Assembly (NCBI RefSeq): GCF_009208735.1
Contig: NZ_WFLJ01000021.1
Coordinates: 56,918 to 120,917 of the forward strand
Length of the DNA stretch: 64,000 bases
Direction: 5' to 3'
Source: Janthinobacterium rivuli
Lineage (GTDB): Bacteria; Pseudomonadota; Gammaproteobacteria; Burkholderiales; Burkholderiaceae_D
Position numbers and translations under genes: made by a program. The number at the start of each line of letters is the position of its first letter. Positions within the stretch are counted from its first letter, which is position 1. Below are positions 18,453 through 28,300 of the stretch, in pieces. The notes below the pieces were generated by a model. It saw only the letters and a list, made by a program, of their open reading frames with translations, made no database searches and was not told the origin of the DNA.

Positions 18453-19750
18453 GCTTGTGCTCCTGCGAGTTGGTTGGTAGGCGCCGCACGCAGCGGCTTG
18501 AACGAGAAATACATCCAGACGAGTGAAACGCAGACGGTGCCGTACAAGAGCATGAAGGAGCTCGAACGCACGCCGGTGAGGTCCACCAGGGCACCGAACA
18601 TCACGGGCAGGATGAAGCCACCGAGACCGCCGGCCAGGCCGACCACGCCCGAGACGGCGCCGATGTTGTCGGAAAAATCATCGCCGATGAACTTGAAGAC
18701 GGACGCCTTGCCCACGGCCATGGCGATGCCGACGATGAACAGCAGCACGGTAAACCACAGCGGCGACAGGCCGATATGGAAAGCGAGCGGTCCCGTGACG
18801 GTTTCCACCACCATCTGCGTTTGCGGATACGACAGCAGGAAGAAGCACACCCAGCACACCCACATCACGGCCCAGGTGACTTTCGCCGCGCCGTATTTGT
18901 CCGAGATCCAGCCGCCCATCGCGCGCAGCACGCCGCCCGGCAGCGAGAAACAGGCCGCCAGCAGCGCCGCGTGCTTCAAATCAAAACCATATTCGGCCAC
19001 GTAGTACTTGGTCATCCACAGGGCCAGCGCCACGTAGCCGCCGAACACCACCGAGTAGTACTGGCAGTAGCGCCACACGCGCGGGTCCTTCAGCACCTTC
19101 ATTTGCGCGCTGAAGCTTTCGCCCGATGGCGCCAGGTGCGATTTGTCCGTGTACGAAAACAGCCAGAAGATGATGGCCGTGGCCAGCATGGCCACCGCAT
19201 ACACCTTGGGCAGCATCTGCCAGCCGAAGGCGGCGACGATGCCCGGCGCGACGAACTTGGTCAGCGCGGAACCGGAGTTGCCGGCGCCGAAGATGCCCAT
19301 CGCCAGGCCGCGGCGCTCCTTTTCATACCAGCGCGCCACGTACGGCGTGCCGACGGAAAACGAGCCGCCCGCCAGGCCGACGAACATGCCCAGCACGAGG
19401 AAATGCCAATAGGCGGTGGCGTAGGAGATCAGGTAGATCGGCAGCACGCTGGCCAGCATCAGCCAAAAGAAGACGCGGCGTCCGCCGTATTTGTCCGTCC
19501 AGATGCCCAGCGGCACGCGCACGAGGGAGCCCGTCAGCACAGGCATGGCGGCCAGCAGGCCAAATTGTGTTTCAGTCAAACCCAGGCTGGTCTTGATGGG
19601 GATGCCCAGTACGGCAAACATCATCCATACCGCGAAGCAGATGGTAAACGCGAAGGTACTGCTGACCAATACGGAAAACTGCTTGCGCCGCATGCCGGGT
19701 TCGACTGCCTTGTTACTACTGTTGTTCTTAGTGCCATCTAGGGTAGCCAC
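18449..19750 (-). CDS. narK1: Nitrate transporter NarK1
   Basis: A 433-aa major facilitator protein with 12 predicted helices: FTICFAVWMMFAVLGIPIK, GIWTDKYGGRR, FSVGTPYVARWYEKERRG and GIFGAGNSGSA. These fit the NarK/NasA nitrate porters of the proton-coupled type. I chose the GTG at 19750 because GGAG lies six bases upstream. An ATG further inside (MRRKQF) would remove a short polar leader, and a longer upstream frame lacks a ribosome site. It heads narK1-narK2 and is divergent from a GNAT gene. Confidence 0.9.
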   Translation of the reverse strand: MATLDGTKNNSSNKAVEPGMRRKQFSVLVSSTFAFTICFAVWMMFAVLGIPIKTSLGLTETQFGLLAAMPVLTGSLVRVPLGIWTDKYGGRRVFFWLMLASVLPIYLISYATAYWHFLVLGMFVGLAGGSFSVGTPYVARWYEKERRGLAMGIFGAGNSGSALTKFVAPGIVAAFGWQMLPKVYAVAMLATAIIFWLFSYTDKSHLAPSGESFSAQMKVLKDPRVWRYCQYYSVVFGGYVALALWMTKYYVAEYGFDLKHAALLAACFSLPGGVLRAMGGWISDKYGAAKVTWAVMWVCWVCFFLLSYPQTQMVVETVTGPLAFHIGLSPLWFTVLLFIVGIAMAVGKASVFKFIGDDFSDNIGAVSGVVGLAGGLGGFILPVMFGALVDLTGVRSSSFMLLYGTVCVSLVWMYFSFKPLRAAPTNQLAGAQA

Positions 19751-19871
19751 GATGTTTCTCCATGAATGCACTGGCCGTCTGGCCAGCCGTCCCGACCAGC
19801 TTACGTGGCGAAGGGGAAAGGCACTATCGGCCACAGGGTGATTCTGGAAAGGCAATCTGGATAGCCGCATC

Positions 19872-19885
19872 GGCAAAAGTGACTA
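19872..19885 (+). promoter_or_regulatory. Shared nar motif upstream of narK1
   Basis: GGCAAAAGTGACTA differs by one base from GGCAATAGTGACTA upstream of narG (15749-15762, minus strand). The preceding CATC is also found next to GGCAAAAGG upstream of nnrS. It lies about 120 bases from the narK1 start, in the gap shared with the GNAT gene. It is a candidate operator for a nar regulator. Confidence 0.35.
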
Positions 19886-19976
19886 GATGGCGCGGCGCAA
19901 ACCTAGCCTGGATGGCGGGTGTTTTACAAGCGGCGGGATTTTTGGCACACTCGTCGCCTGAAGAAAAAGGAGCGGC

Positions 19977-20423
19977 ATGCAGAACAGACACGAAACAGAC
20001 CCGGTCATCACCCGCGCGGCCCAGGCTGGCGACGTGGACGCCATGCTCGCCTGCGATGCGTACGCGCAGGCGCACGCCAGCCGGGGCGAGGCCGTGCGCG
20101 CCGCCGTCGGCCAGGGCCACTGCCAGGTGGCCATCCGCGCGGGCCAGGTGGCAGGCTATGTCCTCACGCACGGCGATTTCTTCGGCCACGCGTTTGTCTC
20201 GCTGGTGGTGGTCTCTCCCGGGCAGCAGCGGCGCGGCGTGGGACGGGGCCTGCTGGCGGCGGCGGTAGCCGCGTGCCGGACAGGCAAAATATTCACTTCG
20301 ACGAACGAGAGCAACCTGGCCGCGCAACGGCTGTTCGCCAGCGCCGGCTTCGTGCGCAGCGGCCAGATCGACCATCTCGACGAAGGCGATCCGGAACTCG
20401 TGTACGTCAAATTCCTGCGCTAG
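19977..20423 (+). CDS. GNAT family N-acetyltransferase
   Basis: A 148-aa acetyl-CoA-dependent acetyltransferase. The acetyl-CoA binding signature is VVVSPGQQRRGVGRGLLAAA (motif Q/R-x-x-G-x-G/A). It is followed by the NLAAQRLFASAGFVRSG segment typical of the C-terminal half. AAGGAG lies six bases before the ATG. The gene is divergent from narK1 and its substrate cannot be told from the sequence. Confidence 0.88.
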   Translation: MQNRHETDPVITRAAQAGDVDAMLACDAYAQAHASRGEAVRAAVGQGHCQVAIRAGQVAGYVLTHGDFFGHAFVSLVVVSPGQQRRGVGRGLLAAAVAACRTGKIFTSTNESNLAAQRLFASAGFVRSGQIDHLDEGDPELVYVKFLR

Positions 20424-20510
20424 GGCCGCCTTATCCTGACGGCGTATGGCGCGCCACGCCAAACGCGGCTATGCTGGCGCCATCGTCAATCAACGCCCAC
20501 CACATCACGC

Positions 20511-20888
20511 ATGGATTATCTGAGTCTCAAGCATTTCCACATGGGCTGCGCCGCCGCCAGCGGTTTTCTTTTCCTCTTGCGCGGCGCCTGGATGCTGCGC
20601 GCCTCGCCCGCCTTGCAGCAGCGCTGGGTGAAAATCCTGCCGCACCTGGTCGACACGGCCCTGCTGGTCAGCGCCATCACCCTGGCCGTGTGGAGCGGCC
20701 AGTCGCCGGGCAGCCAGCCGTGGCTGGCCGCCAAGCTGTGTGCGCTGCTGGCCTACATCGTGCTGGGCACCATCGCGCTCAAACGCGGCAAGACGCCGGC
20801 CGTGCGCGGCACCGCCTTCGCGCTCGCCGTGCTGGTATTCGCCTACATCGTCGCCGTGGCCGTGACCAAGCAGGCCTGGCCGCTCTGA
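20511..20888 (+). CDS. SirB2-like integral membrane protein
   Basis: A 125-aa protein with four predicted membrane helices. The start MDYLSLKHFHMGCAAASGFLF, the middle WVKILPHLVDTALLVSAI and the later PWLAAKLCALLAYIVLGTIAL match the SirB2 family. The molecular role of this family is poorly defined despite the old link to Salmonella invasion-gene regulation. It stands alone between a GNAT gene and a convergent lipoprotein gene. Confidence 0.82.
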   Translation: MDYLSLKHFHMGCAAASGFLFLLRGAWMLRASPALQQRWVKILPHLVDTALLVSAITLAVWSGQSPGSQPWLAAKLCALLAYIVLGTIALKRGKTPAVRGTAFALAVLVFAYIVAVAVTKQAWPL

Positions 20889-20999
20889 TGCGTCAAAACA
20901 TGTAGCGCAGGGTCGCGCCGGCAGTACAGAGTGCCGAGCACGCCCTTGGCCACGGTCGTCAGGAAGGCCCGTGACGCGCGCGGCGCGCCCTGCACCTGC

Positions 21000-21641
21000 T
21001 TAGTTGACGCGGTTTCTTTCCAGAAGTTTCTTGCCAGTGGCATCCTTTAGCCACCATTCACGCACCTCGAGCGCCTTGTTCTCGATGCTGGCATTGGCCA
21101 GCAAGGGATTTTTCTTCAGATAGACGATATCTTCCTCGAAATTATCGTGTATCGAAGCCACTTCCAGGAAACGGTTGGCATCCAGACGTCCCAGGTAGAT
21201 GACCTTGCCAGCCACGACGTCAAACTCGATCGCCTTCGGCGACGATTCGGAGTACTTGGACCTGCTTCCATAGTCAAGCAGCCAGATGAGGATGCGGTAG
21301 CGTCCCGGCGTCAGCTGCAGCGCAAAAGTACTGCCCTTGCCCGTAGGCACTTTTGGCGCGACATTCTGCAAGGAAACCTGGCCGGCGGGAGCATGGCTGG
21401 ATAACCACAGATCTTTGTCCTTGTTGGTGGCAAGGTCGCTGCTGACAATGCCGAATCTGGCGCCATGCGCCTCGAAGACGGCGCGCTCGAACACGGTGCC
21501 GACGACAACGCCCTTGGCAGGGTCGGGGGTCGTGTAGGTAAACGCAGGCGCGCTATTGTGGCCGGTGACGCAGCCGGACAACAGCGCAGGCAGCAAGACG
21601 GCGCACGCCAGCGCGCGCAGCATGGTGGTTCGGACAAACAT
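21000..21641 (-). CDS. Hypothetical lipoprotein
   Basis: A 213-aa protein with a signal peptide and lipobox LLSGC (Cys24), so it should be anchored in the outer or inner membrane. The mature part looks beta-rich: GVVVGTVFERAVF, FALQLTPGRYRILIWLLDYG and IEFDVVAGKVIYLGRL resemble a transthyretin-like or carboxypeptidase-regulatory sandwich. A charged C-terminal segment follows. The start at 21641 (MFVRTT) is favoured over an upstream Met because it begins the signal peptide. Function unknown. No operon partner. Confidence 0.7.
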   Translation of the reverse strand: MFVRTTMLRALACAVLLPALLSGCVTGHNSAPAFTYTTPDPAKGVVVGTVFERAVFEAHGARFGIVSSDLATNKDKDLWLSSHAPAGQVSLQNVAPKVPTGKGSTFALQLTPGRYRILIWLLDYGSRSKYSESSPKAIEFDVVAGKVIYLGRLDANRFLEVASIHDNFEEDIVYLKKNPLLANASIENKALEVREWWLKDATGKKLLERNRVN

Positions 21642-21910
21642 GAATGATCCTGGATGAAATGAAGAAAATGGGTAACAAGTAATGGGCAAAGGGCGGCAAG
21701 CGCACCTGTGCCTGCATGGGCATCGAAAAATATTTCCACATGGGAATATTTTTAGTCTATCCGCTTGGCAAGAAAATGTCTAGTTGATAAGTAGGCGAAG
21801 GGCGCAGTACGATTTCTGCAGAACGCGGCAAGCCGCACGGCGATGATAGTATTAACAACATCATGCACGCGCTGGCCATCCGGGCCATGCCGCCCCATTG
21901 AAAGGCAAAC

Positions 21911-22423
21911 ATGCTGCTATCTGAACTGCTGACCAAGCTGACCTGCGGTGACCTGGAAGGCGAGGAACTCGACGAGGCCGTCGCCGCCATCACCGAAGCG
22001 CCCTGCGCGCCGCGCGACGAGTGGATCGACAGCGATGCGCAGGCCTACACGGTGGCGATCCTCCTGCACCTGGCCAGCTATATGGCGTCGAGCGACAAGC
22101 TCGATGAACTGCACGAACAGATACAGGACATGTTCGACGACTTCCCGGACTTCCCGTACGAAATGCTCGAGGACAGCGGCGGTAGCGCGCTGCCCTACTT
22201 CGAGTGGCTGGACACGGAACTGGCGCAGCGCGCCGTGGATGAAGGCGGCTATGAGCTGATCCAGATCGACGGCAACGGCAGCGACGAAATGGATGCGCTG
22301 GTGGTGTACCGCCGCGATACAAACGACATCATCCAGGCGGCGGCATTGATGGGCGTGACGATACGCCAGCCGCTCACCTACTATCGCGGCATCGAAGCGA
22401 TGGTGGGCAAGCGGCCGTTCTGA
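21911..22423 (+). CDS. Acidic hypothetical protein
   Basis: A 170-aa soluble, strongly acidic protein (GDLEGEELDEAVAAI, MFDDFPDFPYEMLED). The second half is more beta-like (GYELIQIDGNGSDEMDALVV, VTIRQPLTYYRG). AAAGG lies seven bases before the ATG. I recognise no family with confidence. The layout, a helical acidic half followed by a compact strand region, resembles small DUF or immunity-like proteins, but there is no toxin partner nearby. Confidence 0.68.
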   Translation: MLLSELLTKLTCGDLEGEELDEAVAAITEAPCAPRDEWIDSDAQAYTVAILLHLASYMASSDKLDELHEQIQDMFDDFPDFPYEMLEDSGGSALPYFEWLDTELAQRAVDEGGYELIQIDGNGSDEMDALVVYRRDTNDIIQAAALMGVTIRQPLTYYRGIEAMVGKRPF

Positions 22424-22433
22424 GACCCCACGC

Positions 22434-23741
22434 CTATTGCATCGGCAAGGCGCCCACATCGACGGCGGGCGCCTGGCCAGTCGCGGGCCGGGTAAAATTC
22501 TGGCCGGTTTTCACGACCTCGGCGAAGAAGCCGCCGTTACGCAGATAGAACTTGCCGTTTTCCAGTCCGCCCGCGTAATCCATGCGCTGCGCGTTGGTGG
22601 CCGTGGCGTCGCCGGTGAACCTTCCTGCCGTCACTTCCGACCAGGCGCCGGAAACGCTCCTCGCCCACTGGTTGCCGAACTGGACGCGGCGCTCCGTGTA
22701 GCCCAGGGTATCGATGAAGTTCTCGAGGAAGGAATGCACGCCCGTCAGATACGTGGAAATCGCAGGCCGCTTCCAGGTGGCGATGTAGCGCCACTTGCCC
22801 GTCTCGGGCGCGAAGAACCAGGCGGAATAATCGCTGCCGCCCTTGCCATCGGGCCGCGCGCGCGTGATGAAGCGGTACGTCGTGCCGGCCGCCCAGTTGT
22901 ACGACAGATAGGTCTGCCCGCCCGTGCCCTCGCCGCCAAATGCATTGTCGATGACGCCCTCGCCCTTGCTGACCAGGGTGGTCTTGGCGCCATTGTCCGC
23001 GTCCCACACGGAGAACAGGATCCAGCGCTCGCTCGTCGATTTCACCTGGATACCCATGTAACCCTGGCCGAAGCCATTGGCCATGAAGTAGGAGCCGATG
23101 GCATCCTGGCCCTTGGGTATCGTCATCTCGTTATAAAAATACTCGGTATTGGCCGGCACCGTATAGCCCATGTGCACGGACGGGCCACGCTGCGACCAGT
23201 AGTAGTTGGCGCGGTCATTCGCGTACGTGAGCGCGGCGTTCGACGTCACCTTCAACGCCGCGACGTCGCCGAACGTGGCCTTCACGCGCGACAGTCCCTG
23301 CATGTCCACCTTCACATAACCGGCCGCCGGCACATTGACCGTGCCGACGGCATAGGTCTTGCGGTCCTTGCCGGCCAGCTTGACGTCGAACGGCGCGCCG
23401 TTGATCTTGACCCGAATGGTGCTGTTGCCGCCATCGGCCAGGCTGGCGTCCAGCGCCACCTGGACGGGCCCCGGCGCGGCCACGCGGAAATACGTGCTGG
23501 CGACGGCGTCTGAATTGCTCCAGCCGGCCAGGCCACGTTCGTTGATGACGGCACCCTCGTTCCCGCTGGTGATGAAGGCGTTGCCGGCCAGCTCCACGGT
23601 CGCCGTCGTGGCGGGTCCAGCCACGCTGGAGGCCAGCAAGGCCGTATTGCCGTTGCCCGTGGCGGTGGCGCCGCCGCAAGCTGCCAGCAGCAAGGGCATG
23701 GCGGGAAGGATGGCATGGAGTAATGAACTTCTGTGTTTCAT
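22434..23741 (-). CDS. DUF3472/DUF5077 lipoprotein of the GalNAc locus
   Basis: A 435-aa lipoprotein (lipobox LLAAC, Cys22). Residues about 45-165 form a DUF5077-like beta-sandwich (VELAGNAFITSGNEGAVIN, TIRVKINGAPFDV). Residues about 170-380 match DUF3472 (YYWSQRGPSVHMGYTVP, GYMGIQVKSTSERWILFSVW, FLENFIDTLGYTERRVQFGN). Proteins of this kind occur among glycan-degradation genes and probably bind sugar, but no enzyme activity is established to my knowledge. The start at 23741 has AGGAG upstream. It follows the GH109 gene after a terminator, so it may have its own promoter. Confidence 0.82.
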   Translation of the reverse strand: MKHRSSLLHAILPAMPLLLAACGGATATGNGNTALLASSVAGPATTATVELAGNAFITSGNEGAVINERGLAGWSNSDAVASTYFRVAAPGPVQVALDASLADGGNSTIRVKINGAPFDVKLAGKDRKTYAVGTVNVPAAGYVKVDMQGLSRVKATFGDVAALKVTSNAALTYANDRANYYWSQRGPSVHMGYTVPANTEYFYNEMTIPKGQDAIGSYFMANGFGQGYMGIQVKSTSERWILFSVWDADNGAKTTLVSKGEGVIDNAFGGEGTGGQTYLSYNWAAGTTYRFITRARPDGKGGSDYSAWFFAPETGKWRYIATWKRPAISTYLTGVHSFLENFIDTLGYTERRVQFGNQWARSVSGAWSEVTAGRFTGDATATNAQRMDYAGGLENGKFYLRNGGFFAEVVKTGQNFTRPATGQAPAVDVGALPMQ

Positions 23742-23825
23742 CAACGTCTCCTGGTGGTGAAGCTTTGCGGCGGGCGAACACAGGCCTGCACGCCTGCGCC
23801 GCGGTTGAAAAACGGATCGGGATAG

Positions 23826-23860
23826 AAAAAACCCGCTACGGCGGCAAGCGCGGTAGCGGG
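23826..23860 (-). terminator. Rho-independent terminator after the GH109 gene
   Basis: On the minus strand an 8-bp stem CCCGCTAC/GTAGCGGG with a 13-base loop is followed directly by TTTTTT. It starts 11 bases after the GH109-like stop codon, between it and the DUF3472 gene. Confidence 0.85.
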
Positions 23861-23870
23861 CGGTTGAAAC

Positions 23871-25262
23871 TTAGTACTTGCCGTCGAGGGCGAAGATCGG
23901 CTTGCGCGATTTCCACTGGCCGCCCGTGAAGTCGGGGAAGTCCAGGGTCTGGAAGTTGGCGGCGATCGACTGCTCGGACAGCGGCGTGATGGCGCTCCAC
24001 GTCACGGCATCGTAGATATCGATCGGCATCGGCGCGTTGGCCTTCAAGGCTTCGACGAAGGCGTGGATGACGAAGAAATCCATGCCGCCGTGGCCCGCGC
24101 CTTCCGCCTGCGCCGCGTACTTGCGCCATACCGGGTGCTCATACTTGTCCTGGTAAGCCTTGAAGTCGTCCCACTGGTGCGGCTTGCTGACGCCTTCGAT
24201 GTGAATCGAGTTATTCAGGTCCATCCACAGGCCATCCGTGCCTTGCACGCGGAAGCCCAGCGAATACGGGCGCGGCAGGCTCGTATCGTGCTGCAGGATG
24301 ATGGTTTCACCGTTTTCGCACGCCAAGGTGGTGGTGACCACGTCGCCCAGCTTGAACTTCACCTTGGCGTTCGCATGCTGTGCGCCGCCCGGCTGCTTGA
24401 CGATGTAGTCGTGCAAGCCGCGCGCCTTGGTGGCGAACGCGTTGATGCGCGTAAAACGGTTGCCGCGGTTGATGTTGGTGTACATGGCGCACGGGCCGAT
24501 GCCGTGGCTTGGATACAGTTCGCCATTGCGCTCGACCGAGTGCTGCGTGCGCCAATGGGCTTCCGACCAGCCCTTTTCGCCGAATTCCACGCCACCGCCG
24601 TACGGCTTGGCCGGATTACCGCTGTTGAACTTGACGGCGCGCAGGTCATGCTGGTAGCCGCCCTGCAGGTGCAGCAATTCGCCGAACAGGCCCGCGCGCA
24701 CCATCTGCAGCGCGGCCATCACGTCGCGGCGATAGCACACGTTTTCCAGCAACATGTAGGGCGTACCGGTCTTCAACTGGGTATTCAGGACGTCCCAATG
24801 GTCTTGCAGGGTGATGCCGGCCACCACTTCGCAGCCGACGGCGATCTTCGCCTGCATGGCGGCGATCGCCATCGGCGCATGGAATTCCCACGGCGTGGCG
24901 ATGATCACGCCATCGAGGCCGCCCGCGTCCAGCATGCGTTTGTAGGCTTTCTCGTCGCGGTCTTCGCCATACGTGCGCGGACGCGGCTTGCCGGCTTTGG
25001 CCACCTGGCCCAGCGCGTGTTTCAGCATGATCGGCTCGATATCGCACAGGGCGACCACTTCCACGTCGTCGCGGCGCACCAGTTCAGCCAGCAGCACCTG
25101 GCCGCGCATGCCCGTGCCGATCACGCCCAGGCGGACCTTGTCGCGGCCCGCCGCCGGTGCGGCAACGGCGCCGCCGGGCAGCAAGGCACTGCCGGCCATG
25201 GCGCCACCAGCCAGCGCGGCGCTGGCGGAGAGGAAATTGCGTCGGTTGATTTGTGTTGTCAT
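23871..25262 (-). CDS. GH109-like exported Gfo/Idh/MocA glycosidase
   Basis: A 463-aa protein with a TAT signal (NRRNFLSASAALAGG, twin Arg at 7-8) and a Rossmann fold beginning VRLGVIGTGMRGQ. The segments VIIATPWEFHAPMAI, GCEVVAGITLQDHW, LENVCYRRDVMA and SHGIGPCAMYTNINRG fit glycoside hydrolase family 109. That family uses tightly bound NAD to hydrolyse alpha-N-acetylgalactosaminides by an oxidation-elimination route. TAT export suits a protein folded with NAD before transport. Not every GH109-like protein cleaves alpha-GalNAc, so the substrate is inferred from the neighbours. It lies 66 bases after a TonB receptor. Confidence 0.85.
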   Translation of the reverse strand: MTTQINRRNFLSASAALAGGAMAGSALLPGGAVAAPAAGRDKVRLGVIGTGMRGQVLLAELVRRDDVEVVALCDIEPIMLKHALGQVAKAGKPRPRTYGEDRDEKAYKRMLDAGGLDGVIIATPWEFHAPMAIAAMQAKIAVGCEVVAGITLQDHWDVLNTQLKTGTPYMLLENVCYRRDVMAALQMVRAGLFGELLHLQGGYQHDLRAVKFNSGNPAKPYGGGVEFGEKGWSEAHWRTQHSVERNGELYPSHGIGPCAMYTNINRGNRFTRINAFATKARGLHDYIVKQPGGAQHANAKVKFKLGDVVTTTLACENGETIILQHDTSLPRPYSLGFRVQGTDGLWMDLNNSIHIEGVSKPHQWDDFKAYQDKYEHPVWRKYAAQAEGAGHGGMDFFVIHAFVEALKANAPMPIDIYDAVTWSAITPLSEQSIAANFQTLDFPDFTGGQWKSRKPIFALDGKY

Positions 25263-25297
25263 TGGTCTCTTCTCGCTTCCGTTGGTAATCATCGTCG

Positions 25298-25321
25298 CCG
25301 GCCCGCCGCATAGCGGGCCGG
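25298..25321. other. Intercistronic hairpin
   Basis: A perfect 9-bp stem CCGGCCCGC/GCGGGCCGG with a 6-base loop lies between the TonB receptor stop and the GH109 start. No T-run follows on either strand. It probably shields the receptor mRNA end or gives partial termination. Confidence 0.55.
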
Positions 25322-25328
25322 TTGCAGG

Positions 25329-28300
25329 TTAATAGGTGTATTCAGCCGTGAAGCGCACGGAACGCGGCGCCGTGCGTCCATCGACCTGCAGGTAATTGCG
25401 GGAGATGGCGCCATGGTCTTCGCGCGTTTCGGTATAGCGGGTCACGGTCTGGCTGTTGAACACATTGAAGACGTCCATTTTCAGGCTCAGTCCCTTGACG
25501 GCGCTGGGAGTATAGGCCACATTCATGTCCAGCTGGGCTTGCCATGGCAGGCGGCCCTGGCTGCCGCGCGGCGCCGGCTTGCCATTGCAATAGAAGTAGG
25601 AATCGTCGTAATCTTTCTCGAACCGCAGGTTATCGGGCAGCGCGCCGATGCAGTTGCGCGGCGCGCCCGAGGTCAGCGACAGGTTGGCGCCCACCATCAC
25701 GTCCGGGATGACCTGCATGAAGCCGTAGGCCTTGAAGGCATGGCGGTGATCGCCCGGCAGGTAGCCATACGCGTTGTACATCAATTCCTTGTGGTCGTCG
25801 CTGACCGTCAGGCCCACGTCACCGCCGCCGATGCTGTCCGTCTGGCCTTCCATATTGCCCTTCAGCGCAGACAGGGTGTAGGTCAGCTTGCCGTACCAGC
25901 CGTTCGTGTAAGGGTGCTCGACGAACATGTTCAGGGCGCGGTAGGTGCGCGATGGCAGCGGGTTGCCCCACTCCGCCGCCGAGATATCCACGCGGCGCAA
26001 GCCCTTGCCATCGTCAAAGTCCACCATCAGGCTGTTGTCGCGGCCCGGGTTGATGATGGCGCACTGGAAGCCGCTCCAGTTAGCCGTATCGACGCCGTTG
26101 CGCGTGGCCCAGGCTTGCAGCGGACGCTCGTCGCAGACGTCGTCGTTGGTGTCGTTCAGCTTGCGGTACAGGACGCTGGCGCCCACCACCAGCTTCTTGC
26201 TCAGGGCCCGTTCGAAGCCGAGCGAGAATTCGTCCTGCGACAGCGGTTTCAGGCCGATGGCCGTCACTTCGCGCGCATCGCGGCTCTGGCCATACGCGTT
26301 GTTGGCCGAATACGGCTTGCTGATCGCATGCAGGCCCGTCGGCGCGCCCGTGACGGGATCGACGCCCGTGTAGGTATACATCTCGCTGGTAGCCAGGAAG
26401 GGGCTGGCCATGTTGCTCGACAAATTCGATGGCACGGGCAAGTGATAACGGCCGCCGTTGGCGAAGAATTTCAGGGTGCCGTCGCCCAGGTAATCCCAGG
26501 TGGCGCCCACGCGCGGGGCGATCATATTGCGCTGCGAAATGAAGGCCACGCCATCGGTGCTGTAGTTGGTGAACTGCTCGCGGCGCAGGCCCAGGTCCAG
26601 CAGCACCCGTTCCGTGACCTGGTAGTGATCCTGGATGTATTGCGCCGATTGCACGCTGGTCGGACGCGCCAGGTTGGCATTCAGGTCCTTGCTGACGTAA
26701 TAGCCTTGCGCGCCGTAGCCGCCACCCTGTGCCGGCGTCTCGAACGCGCCGTTGATGGCCCGGTTCGGATCGTCCGCTTTCAGGTAGCTCCAGCGGTAGC
26801 CGCCCGCCAGGCTCAGGCCCACCTTCGATTCCACGTCGATGCGGTCGATGCCGCCACGCAGCGAGTGTTTGCCCAGCTTGTATTCGAGATCCAGGCGCTT
26901 GGCCTTCTGGCGGTCTTCCGACGATGGGTCGACCAGAGTGCCCGTCACCGTTTGCGGATTGGCGTACGTCAGGCCAGGCACCTGGGTCGAGGTATTCGAC
27001 GACGTTTGCGCCAGCAGCGGATTGTAGCCATTCGGCGTGCGGGTGTGCGACGTGCGCGATTCGCCCATCATGGCCGTCACGGTCAGGTTGTCCGTCAGGT
27101 AGCCCGTGTACTTGAAGATGTCGATGTTGGCGCCCGGCGCGGCCGATGATCCGCAGCAGTTGACCGTCGTCTCGCCCTTGCCCGCCTGTACGCCATTGCT
27201 CGCATGCGTGGCGTAGCTGTAGCCATACGCCTGGCTATCCGTCTTCGTGCGGTCATACAGCTTGGTGTATTCGAAGTGATGGTCGTCCGTCAGGTTGTAG
27301 TCGAGCTTGGCCATCATGCGGTCCACCTTGCTCTGGCTGGTGCTCCAGCCGCGCGCCAGGGCCGTGCCCGAGTCGGCGGTGGCGGCAACGGCCTGGCTGT
27401 CCGTGCGCGTCTGTTCCAGCGCCACGAAGGCGAACAGTTTGTTCTTGATCAGCGGACCGCTGCCATACAGGCCCACCACCTTGCTGGTGCTGCCGTTATC
27501 GCGATTCCAGTACTTCAAGGTGCCATCCGTGCCCGGATTGGCGCCCGTGTTCGGGTAATAGGTGTTTTCCGGCTCGCCCTTGAGCGAACGGGGGATGATG
27601 GACACCTTGCCGCCGAATTCGACCTTGTTGCCGCCGCTCTTGGTGGTGATGTTGATCACGCCGCCCGTGGAGCGGCCAAACTCCGAACCGTAGCCGCCCG
27701 ACAGCACCTGCAGGTTCGAGATCGCGCCGAACGGCAGTTCCGACGCGCCCACCTGGGTCAGGATATTCGTGATGGGGAAGCCGTTGACATAAAAGGCATT
27801 TTCCGACTGGCCCGAGCCGCCGATCGATGGCGCATTGCCATACACGCTGTTGGTGCCGCGCGACACGCCCGGCGTCAGCTGCACGATGGAAGCGACGTCG
27901 TTGCCGACCGGCAGCGCCTTGAGTTCCTTGGCCGTGAAGATCACGCCATTGTTGGTGTTCGACACGTCGATCGGATTGCGCGATGCCTTCACCACGACGG
28001 TCTGCTCTTGCCCCACGGGGCCGGCCGCGCCGGCCGGGCCGAAGTTCGCTTCCGCGCCGGCGCCGATCAGGGCTTCGACTTCCTGCGACGCTTCGACCGA
28101 ACCGGCGCGCAGCACGCGCACCGCATAGCGGCCTGGCGGCATGGAGTTGGCCACGTAGCGGCCCGACGTATCCGGCGTCAGGCTGCGCCGCACGCCCGTC
28201 GCCAGGTTCTCCAGCACCACGGTGGCGCCGGCCGGCGCGCTCACTTCGCCGAAAATGGTACTCGTCGCGTTCGACTGTGCCCAGGCCTGGCCTGGCACGC

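Noticed and set aside
20889..20999. A possible remnant of an outer-membrane protein end on the minus strand (GATLRYMF before a stop)
   Set aside because: Only about 20 codons are open in that frame and joining to the upstream frame needs a frameshift. Too short to call a pseudogene.
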